Source: CAZFDE01 sp964517795 (GTDB taxonomy: Bacteria > Planctomycetota > Phycisphaerae > Sedimentisphaerales > Anaerobacaceae). From it: a stretch of DNA of 5,946 nt. The translations under genes were made by a program, and so were the position numbers. The stretch spans positions 1 to 5,946 of the forward strand of contig CAZFDE010000119.1 of the NCBI GenBank assembly GCA_964517795.1. Reading direction: 5' to 3'. The notes under the pieces were generated by a model that saw only the letters and a list, made by a program, of their open reading frames with translations, was not told where the DNA came from and ran no database searches. Of this stretch, positions 1-5,692 are shown piece after piece (positions within the stretch are counted from its first letter, which is position 1; the number at the start of each line of letters is the position of its first letter).

Positions 1-450
1 TGGCTGCTGAAAAAACATATCCCCTCGCTGAAGATGCGGGTTGCCAATGTGGTTGATTTGATGGCCTTGCTGCCGCACAACGAACACCCGCACGGGCTGG
101 ACGAACAATCCTTCGAATCGATTTTTACTAATGAAATACCGGTGATCTTTGCATTTCACGGCTATCCGCGGGTCATCCACGAATTGATCTATAAACGCCC
201 ATACGATGAACGGTTCCATGTGCATGGCTATATCGAAGAGGGGACGACCACCACCCCGTTTGATATGACAGTCTGCAATGCGATCAGCCGATACGACCTG
301 GCGATCAACGCATTACAACGAGTGCCGCGACTGCGGTCGGAATCGGGTGATCTGATCCAGCATTTTCAAGAGAAACTCAAAGAACACCATGATTATATTC
401 GCCACAGCGGCCAGGATATGCCCGAAATCCGCGAATGGAAATGGCGTTAA
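1..450 (+). CDS. xfp: Phosphoketolase, C-terminal fragment (5' end outside window)
   Basis: C-terminal 149 residues of a thiamine-diphosphate-dependent phosphoketolase, a family of roughly 800 residues, so most of the gene lies left of the window. The frame is open from base 1 (WLLKKHIPSLKMRVANVVDL); the ATG at 34 is internal, not a start. Family landmarks of the C-terminal domain are visible: NVVDLMAL, EHPHGL, PVIFAFHGYPRVIHEL, the EEGTTTTPFDM block, RVPRL and the closing DMPEIREWKW. The cytosolic enzyme splits xylulose-5-phosphate (and often fructose-6-phosphate) with phosphate to give acetyl phosphate plus glyceraldehyde-3-phosphate or erythrose-4-phosphate. Acetate kinase begins 32 bp downstream on the same strand and uses that acetyl phosphate, the classic pairing for this family. 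Whether it accepts both substrates cannot be judged from the fragment. Confidence 0.96.
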   Translation, partial: WLLKKHIPSLKMRVANVVDLMALLPHNEHPHGLDEQSFESIFTNEIPVIFAFHGYPRVIHELIYKRPYDERFHVHGYIEEGTTTTPFDMTVCNAISRYDLAINALQRVPRLRSESGDLIQHFQEKLKEHHDYIRHSGQDMPEIREWKWR

Positions 451-482
451 AGACAGCGATATATAATGTATGAGATAAGTCT

Positions 483-1676
483 ATGAACATACTGGTCTTT
501 AATTGCGGCAGTTCGTCGATTAAATACCTGTTGTGCCAAATGCCCCAGCAGAAAATCATTGCGCGAGGGATGATTGGCCGCATCGGTCACGAAAACGCCA
601 CATTCAAACATGTCGCGGGTAATCAAACTGTTGAGCGTCAAAGTAAGATCGAAACACACCAAGACGCGGTTTCATTGATATGGGAAATGATCCGCGGGCA
701 AACAAGCGAATCAGTGGATCATACCAGTCGGATCAATGCCGTTTGTCATCGGGTGGTCCACGGCGGCAGTGATTTCGATGGACCGGTGCGGATCGATGAA
801 TCGGTGATCGATTCGATCGAGCGATTGATCCCGCTGGCGCCGCTGCATAATCCGCCGGATTTGGCAGGGATCAAAGCGGCAGGTCAATTATTGCCGGATG
901 TTATACAAGTCGCCTGTTTTGATACGGCATTTCATCGAACGATGCCTGAGTCCGCCTATCTGTACGGCCTGCCTTATCAATGGTGTGCCGAATACGGGAT
1001 TCGTAAATACGGATTTCATGGGATTTCCCATCGTTATGTGGCCGACAAAGCGGCTCAATGGCTGGGCCGAAAACTTCAAGACATGAATCTAATTACCTGT
1101 CATCTGGGCAACGGCTGCTCAATGACCGCGATCCAAAATGGTCGGTCTGTGGATACATCCATGGGATTTACACCGCTGGAGGGATTGATGATGGGTACGC
1201 GGCCGGGCGATTTCGATCCCGCTGTCATTTTTTACTTGCAAAAAAAAGGATTTCAGCCCGAGCAACTCAATGATATGTGTAACAAACAAAGCGGATTGCT
1301 GGGCGTTTCAGGTATTTCCAATGATATCAGAGATATTCTCCAGGCGGCCGAACAGGGCCATGAACGTGCCAAACTGGCCATTGATATCTTTTGCTATCGC
1401 ATCAAAAAATACATCGGCGCCTATATGGCCGTTCTGGGCAGGCTGGATACAGTGGTTTTTACCGGCGGCATCGGGGAACATTGCCCGTTGATCCGAGCAC
1501 AGATATGCGAGGGCCTCGAGCCGATGGGGATTGACCTTGACCGGGGGCGCAATACCGATGCCTTAAATCCGCATGCGGATATCATCAGCACTGATCAAAG
1601 CAAGATAAAGGTCATGGTGATTGCGACCGACGAAGAAAAAGCCATGGCAATTGACTGTTTCATTCTACTTAAATAA
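483..1676 (+). CDS. ackA: Acetate kinase
   Basis: Complete 397-residue acetate kinase, the normal length for this ASKHA-fold family. It interconverts acetyl phosphate + ADP and acetate + ATP in the cytosol. Signature 1 is at the N-terminus (NCGSSSIK, N7 to K14); signature 2 is around 228-246 (MGFTPLEGLMMGTRPGDFD). Likely active-site residues, by alignment with the Methanosarcina enzyme from memory: N7, R90 in CHRVVHGG, D147 in FDTAFH, H179 in GFHGISHR, R240 in GTRPGD and E384 in ATDEE. The nucleotide-binding segment FTGGIGEH is at 326-333. The ATG at 483 places the signature at the usual distance. No good Shine-Dalgarno precedes it, only GAG about 8 bases upstream. Following phosphoketolase, it should recover ATP from the phosphoketolase product. 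Confidence 0.97.
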   Translation: MNILVFNCGSSSIKYLLCQMPQQKIIARGMIGRIGHENATFKHVAGNQTVERQSKIETHQDAVSLIWEMIRGQTSESVDHTSRINAVCHRVVHGGSDFDGPVRIDESVIDSIERLIPLAPLHNPPDLAGIKAAGQLLPDVIQVACFDTAFHRTMPESAYLYGLPYQWCAEYGIRKYGFHGISHRYVADKAAQWLGRKLQDMNLITCHLGNGCSMTAIQNGRSVDTSMGFTPLEGLMMGTRPGDFDPAVIFYLQKKGFQPEQLNDMCNKQSGLLGVSGISNDIRDILQAAEQGHERAKLAIDIFCYRIKKYIGAYMAVLGRLDTVVFTGGIGEHCPLIRAQICEGLEPMGIDLDRGRNTDALNPHADIISTDQSKIKVMVIATDEEKAMAIDCFILLK

Positions 1677-1727
1677 GGTTATAATATAGCTCAGATTTGA
1701 TGGATCGTATATACAGAGTGATATACT

Positions 1728-2537
1728 ATGGTTGGTATTATCGGTGTCATCGCGTTTATCACGGTTTTAGCGCTGTCACTTCTGTTCACACGGGTTGCGA
1801 CAGTCGCTTTAACCATGACCGGCTTGGCTCATCAGGTTGCCAAATTCCAGGCCCGTTCGGCTTTTACGGGAACCGGCTTTACCACCAGTGAATCCGAAAA
1901 AGTCGTTACTCACCCGGTACGAAGACAGATTATCATGCTGCTGATGATCGTGCGAAGCGCCGGACTGGTAACGATTGTTATTTCTCTGATTCTTTCGCTG
2001 GCGGGTACTGGCAAGGGGATTACAGTTGTTTTTCGGTTGCTGTGGCTGCTGGGCGGTGTCTTGGCGATCTGGTTGATCGCCCGCAGTCAGTATATTGACC
2101 ACTACCTGGGAAAAATCATCGAATGGGCACTGAGTCGCTGGACGGATTTGGATACCCGTGATTATGCCAGTCTCTTGCGGCTTTCCGGCCCCTATACGAT
2201 CATGGAACTGCATGTGAATGAAGGGGATTGGCTGGACGGTAAAGATCTGAAAACCTGTCATCTCAACGAAGAGGGCGTGACGGTTCTGGGAATTACCCGA
2301 GATGACGGATCCTATGTCGGCGTGCCCCGGTCAAATACGGAAATTTTTCCCGGGGATACACTGCTGCTGTACGGACGTTCGGAGCAATTAGACAATCTGG
2401 ACAAACGCCGTGCCGATGTGGCGGGAGACCAGTCCCACGACCAGGCCGTCGATCAACAGAATCTTTATATGGTTCAGCAGGACAAGCAGGAGACCGAACA
2501 CAAACGAAAACGTCAAGTCCAGCGTCATTCATCATAA
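1728..2537 (+). CDS. Small membrane protein with C-terminal RCK_C (TrkA-C) domain and a pore-loop-like motif
   Basis: A 269-residue protein with three predicted membrane segments (about 3-21, 68-91 and 99-118) and a cytosolic RCK_C/TrkA-C domain at about 152-224. In the latter, the typical order is seen: LHVNEGDWLDGK, then VTVLGITRDDG, then FPGDTLLLYG. RCK_C domains bind small ligands and gate K+ channels, transporters and antiporters. There is no Rossmann RCK_N domain. Between helices 1 and 2 lies ARSAFTGTGFTT (42-53), which resembles the pore-loop filters of TrkH/KtrB-type K+ transporters. The tail after 225 is rich in Q, D, K and H and looks disordered. The gene begins 51 bp after ackA with no terminator between them, so co-transcription is plausible. 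The start has only a weak GAG about 9 bases upstream. A role in ion transport or its sensing is inferred; the substrate is unknown. Confidence 0.85.
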   Translation: MVGIIGVIAFITVLALSLLFTRVATVALTMTGLAHQVAKFQARSAFTGTGFTTSESEKVVTHPVRRQIIMLLMIVRSAGLVTIVISLILSLAGTGKGITVVFRLLWLLGGVLAIWLIARSQYIDHYLGKIIEWALSRWTDLDTRDYASLLRLSGPYTIMELHVNEGDWLDGKDLKTCHLNEEGVTVLGITRDDGSYVGVPRSNTEIFPGDTLLLYGRSEQLDNLDKRRADVAGDQSHDQAVDQQNLYMVQQDKQETEHKRKRQVQRHSS

Positions 2538-2547
2538 GGTATGCTAA

Positions 2548-3152
2548 CTACCGCTGCATATTTTTTGTTATTTTTGTGGACACCGCCGCCGTCAGGGTAA
2601 ATCGCATCGCCTCTTCGATACTCATATCGATTGCCTGAATATTGCCTTTGGGAACAAATAGGGTAAAGCCGCCCATCTGATAGCTCATCGGTAAGTAAAC
2701 AGCGATGGTTTCACGATCACCAACTCCATCCGACAGATCGTTGAATGTGTCCCGTGTGACCAGTCCCATCATGCGGGCGCCGTTATCGCTCAGGGTAACC
2801 ATGACGACTTTATCGAAATCTTTCTTCTTGGAGGAATCGAAGAAACGCATCAGGTCCCGCATCGACCCGTACAGCGATTGGATCAGCGGAAGTTTCTCCA
2901 TCAATCGTTCACCCCATTCAAACAGTTTGCGAAATAGCCAGATGTGTAGCAAAAGGCCGATCCCTAAAATCATGATAAATCCCGCCGCTACGCCAATACC
3001 CGGAATATAAAGCGAATCGGGTAAAAATATCCGGATCAACCCCCCAGCACTGATTCGGCCGAAATCGCCAGCCAGTATAAGATATAGATCGTAACAACAA
3101 CCGGCAAAATGGCCGCAAGACCCTGGATGAATAACTTACTGATTCGTCTCAT
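2548..3152 (-). CDS. DUF502 family membrane protein, interrupted by a -1 frameshift
   Basis: The natural start is the ATG at 3152, with AAGGAG five bases upstream. It opens MRRISKLFIQGLAAILPVVV and continues through a first membrane helix (about 9-30) to VLGG, then hits TGA at 3038-3036. The rest lies in the -1 frame from 3042 down to TAG at 2550-2548. Joined at the six-G run, the product is about 201 residues, the usual DUF502 length. Family features continue smoothly across the join: PDSLYIPGIGVAAG with a second helix, WGERLMEKLPLIQSLYGSMRDL, VTLSDNGARMMGLVTRDT, VYLPMSY, FVPKGNI and DMSIEEAMRF. Function of the family is not established; it is an inner-membrane protein. Possible explanations are a homopolymer sequencing error, a real inactivating mutation, or programmed slippage. 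It converges with the TrkA-C gene, 10 bp between stops. Confidence 0.82.
3036..3045 (-). other. Frame-change site: six-G run followed at once by an in-frame stop
   Basis: On the minus strand the DUF502 frame reads CTG GGG GGT TGA. G_GGG_GGT (3045-3039) has the X_XXY_YYZ form of a -1 slippery heptamer. Slipping back one base gives GGG TTG ATC and restores the DUF502 frame (VLGGLIRIF). One missing G in the assembly would look the same. I see no strong stem-loop or pseudoknot just downstream, which argues against programmed shifting. Confidence 0.7.
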
Positions 3153-3157
3153 GATCG

Positions 3158-3163
3158 CTCCTT
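3158..3163 (-). promoter_or_regulatory. Shine-Dalgarno for the DUF502 gene
   Basis: AAGGAG, five bases before ATG 3152 on the minus strand. It decides the start: the downstream in-frame TTG at 3039, which would begin the shorter uninterrupted frame, has only the G run abutting it and would lose the first membrane helix. Confidence 0.75.
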
Positions 3164-3179
3164 GGAATAGGGTGTATTC

Positions 3180-3209
3180 AAAAAACTCCCCCGGTTTTGA
3201 AGCCGGGGG
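3180..3209 (-). terminator. Rho-independent terminator downstream of ldh
   Basis: On the minus strand CCCCCGG (3209-3203) pairs with CCGGGGG (3194-3188) across an 8-base loop. Two bases (AG) later comes TTTTTT (3185-3180). A GC-rich stem plus U tract is a canonical intrinsic terminator, oriented to end the M50-ldh transcript before the DUF502 gene. Confidence 0.82.
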
Positions 3210-3215
3210 CTCTAT

Positions 3216-3244
3216 ATTAAACCCCGGTCCAACCGGGGGTTAAT
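3216..3244 (-). terminator. Second hairpin immediately after ldh (possible tandem terminator)
   Basis: ATTAAACCCCGGT (3216-3228) and ACCGGGGGTTAAT (3232-3244) pair over 13 positions with one mismatch and a 3-base loop. It starts 10 bp after the ldh stop. The only T-rich tail on the minus strand is the TTTAAT of its own outer stem, so it may act as a weak terminator or a 3'-end stabiliser in front of the stronger hairpin. Confidence 0.6.
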
Positions 3245-3254
3245 TGTTCACTTG

Positions 3255-4202
3255 TTAGGTACGGATGCTGTCGTATATGGATCGTAATTTTTCGGATGAT
3301 TTTTTTAATGCGGCCTGTTCGTCGGGCCTCAGTTCACCTTCGATAATGCGCTCAACGCCGCTTTCACTGACAATACTCGGTACACTCAGGCAGATATTAT
3401 GAATATCATATTCGCCCTCGAGCATCACCGATACGGTTAGAACACTGCTTTCGTTTCTCAGGATCGCGCCGGAAATACGAATCAGCGACAGCCCGATCCC
3501 GTAATAGGTGGATCCTTTATAGTCGATAATATGGTAGGCCGAATTGCGCACACGTTCGGCAATCTCTTTATGATACTGCAACGAATCGCACTGGTTGCAT
3601 ATCTCGCAATATCGCTGGATCGATACGCCGGCAATATGGGCCAGTGACCACGGCGTCACCTCGCTGTCGCCGTGTTCGCCGATCACATAAGCATGAACGT
3701 TGCGGGCGTCAATGCCGCAATGCCGACTGAGCATATATTTCAGACGGGCGGTGTCCAGGACCGTGCCGGAACCGATCACGCGATTACGCGGCCAGCCTAA
3801 GTGTTCCAGAGCCACTTGGGTGAGTGTATCCACCGGATTGGTGACCATGACCAGTATAGCCGTCGTTTTGTGCGGCTTGATCTGATCACAAATTGATTCG
3901 ATAATCTTGGTGTTTTCCTGGATCAACGCATCACGCGATTGGCCGGATTTTTGTTTGGCCCCGGCGGTGACGACGATCATCTGGGCGTCTGCGCAGTCCG
4001 AATAATCCCCCTGTTTGATTTTTACCGGCGGGATAAACGGCAAACCATGCGACAGGTCCATAACTTCGCCCTCGACGCGTTTGCGATCAATGTCGATCAA
4101 CGCGATCTCACCCGCCAGACCGGTGGACAGCAGGGCGTAGATATACGTCGTCCCTACCGCTCCCGAACCGATGACAACCACTTTTCTTTGTTGCGTTTGC
4201 AT
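3255..4202 (-). CDS. ldh: L-lactate dehydrogenase
   Basis: Complete 315-residue NAD-dependent L-LDH of the LDH/MDH family, the usual length. It reduces pyruvate to L-lactate with NADH in the cytosol, regenerating NAD+ during fermentation. The Rossmann GSGAVG is at 12-17 and the NAD-selecting D37 is in LIDID. In the mobile loop AGAKQKSGQSR, Q84 occupies the substrate-specificity position (Gln in LDH, Arg in MDH) and R90 is the catalytic-loop arginine. N122 (VTNPVD), D150 and R153 (GTVLDTARLK) and catalytic H177 (IGEHGDSEV) are present; T232 in STYYGIGL fits the LDH pattern. This set favours lactate over malate. The loop reads KSGQSR rather than the common KPGETR. The ATG at 4202 is the only reasonable start, but the nearest AAGGAGG is 18 bases away. 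It lies 29 bp after the M50 gene. Confidence 0.93.
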   Translation of the reverse strand: MQTQQRKVVVIGSGAVGTTYIYALLSTGLAGEIALIDIDRKRVEGEVMDLSHGLPFIPPVKIKQGDYSDCADAQMIVVTAGAKQKSGQSRDALIQENTKIIESICDQIKPHKTTAILVMVTNPVDTLTQVALEHLGWPRNRVIGSGTVLDTARLKYMLSRHCGIDARNVHAYVIGEHGDSEVTPWSLAHIAGVSIQRYCEICNQCDSLQYHKEIAERVRNSAYHIIDYKGSTYYGIGLSLIRISGAILRNESSVLTVSVMLEGEYDIHNICLSVPSIVSESGVERIIEGELRPDEQAALKKSSEKLRSIYDSIRT

Positions 4203-4220
4203 TTTTAACTTTTTAGAACA

Positions 4221-4228
4221 TCCTCCTT
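4221..4228 (-). promoter_or_regulatory. Strong SD-like sequence at unusual distance before ldh
   Basis: AAGGAGGA on the minus strand between the M50 and ldh genes. It abuts an ATG that opens a two-codon frame (ATG TTC TAA) and is 18 bases from the ldh ATG, far beyond the usual 5-9. No alternative in-frame ldh start lies closer, because TAA precedes it in frame. It may still recruit ribosomes to ldh. Confidence 0.45.
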
Positions 4229-4231
4229 AAT

Positions 4232-5386
4232 CTATGTTTGAGCCAGCCTGACATCCTCATGTTCTTCCATGTCGATTTTCAGCGAGAGGAATTTGAGCAT
4301 ATCTTTCAGAGTGATAATCCCCTGTAGATGACCGTCGTCAATCACCATCAATCGGCTATTATCCGAATTTTTCATCAGCGACAGGGCTTTCATCGCATCA
4401 GTATCCGGTGAGATTGTATTATCCTCACCGCAGGGCTTCATGACCTGACCGACCGAATGCTGACGCCATTGGGCTTTCGGCATTTCCTTGACATCTTTTG
4501 TTGAGACACAACCCTTGAGTTGCCCGTCATCCAAAACCGGGAACATTTTATAATGATGCTGATAGAAATAATCTTCCACTAATTCCTGCACTGAAATTGA
4601 GGATGGCACAGTCACTGGTTCTGATTTCATAAAACGTTTGGCAGGTTCACCGGACAGCGCTTTTCGGATTAAAAGCTGCTGATAGGACATTTGCGACGCC
4701 CCTCGAATAAACATCCCAATCAGAAAATACCAGATGCCGCCGATGAAATTGCCGCCGATAAAGTTGAATACACCCAGAATGATCAGCAAGAATCCAAATC
4801 CGCTGCCGAATCCGGAAGCGACCCGGGTGGCCCATCTCAAGTTCTTCTTCACGGCCCAAAGGATCGAACGTAATATCCGTCCCCCGTCTAGCGGAAAGGC
4901 CGGTACCAGATTAAAGCCCGCCAGAATCAAATTCAGCCAGCCCAGGTACATCAGGACTGCGTTAACCGGCCCTGGCCAGCCCATCAACTCGCCGCCTTTA
5001 TAAACACCAAAGAGTATGCCGCCCAGAGCGATACTGGAAATTGGACCGACCACGGCCATGAAAAATTCCGACTTTGGACTTTGCGGCTCTTCCGTCATTT
5101 CCGCGATCCCGCCAAAAATGAAAAGGGTGATCCCTTTCATCGGCAGTCCGAACCCGCGGGCGACGAGCGAATGGCAAAATTCATGAAAGATGATCGAAAA
5201 AAACAGCCCCACCGCACCGGCGGCCCCCATCCACCAGTAGGTCGCCGTGGAAAATCCCTCAAAATAATGTGGAAACAGTCCCTGTGCCAGCGACCAGGTG
5301 ATCAAGATCGCCAGAATAAACCAGGTGATATCGATTCCTACCTTAAATCCGAATAAACTAAACAGCGGAATTCGCTTTCCGAACAT
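4232..5386 (-). CDS. M50 (site-2-type) membrane metalloprotease with C-terminal CBS pair
   Basis: A 384-residue polytopic protein of the M50 family fused to two CBS domains, a common architecture. The N-terminal half holds several membrane segments (about 17-36, 50-68, 108-128, 142-160 and 195-228). The zinc site is HEFCH (68-72, HExxH) with the third ligand D167 in NLVPAFPLDGGR. CBS1 spans about 253-310 (MKSEPVTV onward) and CBS2 about 316-372 (MKPCGEDNTI to LKDMLKFLS). M50 proteases cut substrates within the membrane; CBS pairs usually bind adenine nucleotides, so activity may respond to energy state. That last step is inference. The substrate is unknown and no sigma or anti-sigma gene is adjacent. 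GGGAGG seven bases before the ATG at 5386 supports the start. L-LDH follows 29 bp downstream, probably in the same operon. Confidence 0.93.
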   Translation of the reverse strand: MFGKRIPLFSLFGFKVGIDITWFILAILITWSLAQGLFPHYFEGFSTATYWWMGAAGAVGLFFSIIFHEFCHSLVARGFGLPMKGITLFIFGGIAEMTEEPQSPKSEFFMAVVGPISSIALGGILFGVYKGGELMGWPGPVNAVLMYLGWLNLILAGFNLVPAFPLDGGRILRSILWAVKKNLRWATRVASGFGSGFGFLLIILGVFNFIGGNFIGGIWYFLIGMFIRGASQMSYQQLLIRKALSGEPAKRFMKSEPVTVPSSISVQELVEDYFYQHHYKMFPVLDDGQLKGCVSTKDVKEMPKAQWRQHSVGQVMKPCGEDNTISPDTDAMKALSLMKNSDNSRLMVIDDGHLQGIITLKDMLKFLSLKIDMEEHEDVRLAQT

Positions 5387-5393
5387 ACCATTG

Positions 5394-5399
5394 CCTCCC
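5394..5399 (-). promoter_or_regulatory. Shine-Dalgarno for the M50-CBS protease gene
   Basis: GGGAGG on the minus strand, seven bases before ATG 5386; supports that start over an out-of-frame ATG six bases upstream of it. Confidence 0.7.
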
Positions 5400-5478
5400 G
5401 TGTAGAATTACACATTTTTGTTCTGCCTTTAAGACAAATATGCTGTAGAAATAATCTGAAAATTAAAAAATATAAATA

Positions 5479-5505
5479 TTGACAAATATATTCAAAGCCT
5501 ATTAT
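5479..5505 (+). promoter_or_regulatory. Candidate sigma-70-type promoter
   Basis: TTGACA (5479-5484, perfect -35) followed after 15 bases by TATTAT (5500-5505, five of six to TATAAT). The spacer is two short of the optimum. It would transcribe rightward toward the open frame at 5693 with a leader of about 180 bases. In so AT-rich a stretch a chance match is possible. Confidence 0.4.
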
Positions 5506-5579
5506 CTCTAATCTATATTTTACCTTATTTATGATAAAGACCTGTGCCAATAAGTTAAATCCTGAATCTAATAAAGGTT

Positions 5580-5593
5580 TTTCTTTAAAGAAA
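5580..5593. repeat. 14-bp perfect palindrome
   Basis: TTTCTTTAAAGAAA reads the same on both strands. It lies about 75 bases after the candidate promoter and could be a dimeric regulator site, but low-complexity A/T sequence makes a chance palindrome fairly likely. Confidence 0.4.
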
Positions 5594-5670
5594 GTCGTAA
5601 CCCGTCTATGTTTTGTAAAAGATAGGGAAAATGATAGTATCTGAAGCCCGTCTTAGGCAATTGAAAAAAA

Positions 5671-5676
5671 AGGAGG
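5671..5676 (+). promoter_or_regulatory. SD-like AGGAGG upstream of the right-hand open frame
   Basis: AGGAGG preceded by a run of A. It abuts an ATG (5677) that opens only a ten-codon frame (MKLVFYAHEI then TGA) and lies 16 bases from ATG 5693. It suggests translation begins nearby, but the start it serves is unclear. Confidence 0.4.
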
Positions 5677-5692
5677 ATGAAATTAGTATTTT

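Larger units (their letters stand above)
5400..5670. other. AT-rich divergent intergenic region
   Basis: About 270-290 bp between the minus-strand M50-ldh unit and the plus-strand open frame at 5693. The part from about 5420 to 5640 is visibly richer in A and T than the flanking genes. It holds a candidate plus-strand promoter (5479-5505) and a 14-bp palindrome (5580-5593). A minus-strand promoter for the M50 gene must lie here, but I find only weak candidates, such as TTGAAT, 15 bases, TATATT reading leftward from about 5495. No tRNA or recognisable riboswitch was seen. Confidence 0.6.

Noticed and set aside
462..467. TATAAT just before ackA as a promoter
   Set aside because: No -35-like hexamer at 15-19 bases upstream, and the leader would be only about 8 bases; co-transcription with xfp is simpler.
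1651..1685. TTGACT and TATAAT before the TrkA-C gene as a promoter
   Set aside because: The spacer is 23 bases, too long for sigma-70, and the -35 candidate lies within ackA coding sequence.
1707..1726. GTATAT / ATATAC inverted repeat just upstream of the TrkA-C gene
   Set aside because: Six-base A/T arms are expected by chance; not reported as an operator.
3255..4202. Malate dehydrogenase as an alternative for the LDH gene
   Set aside because: Q84 in the mobile loop is the lactate-type residue; malate dehydrogenases carry Arg there.
5338..5550. Minus-strand 70-codon frame overlapping the start of the M50 gene
   Set aside because: It overlaps the well-supported protease start in another frame, has no recognisable domain, and most of it comes from AT-rich intergenic DNA.
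5591..5603. AAGTCGTAAC resembles the 3' end of 16S rRNA
   Set aside because: Only ten bases match and the surrounding 16S sequence is absent; chance similarity.
5600..5690. Possible riboswitch in the leader of the right-hand frame
   Set aside because: Only 3-4 bp stems could be drawn and no known aptamer core was recognised.
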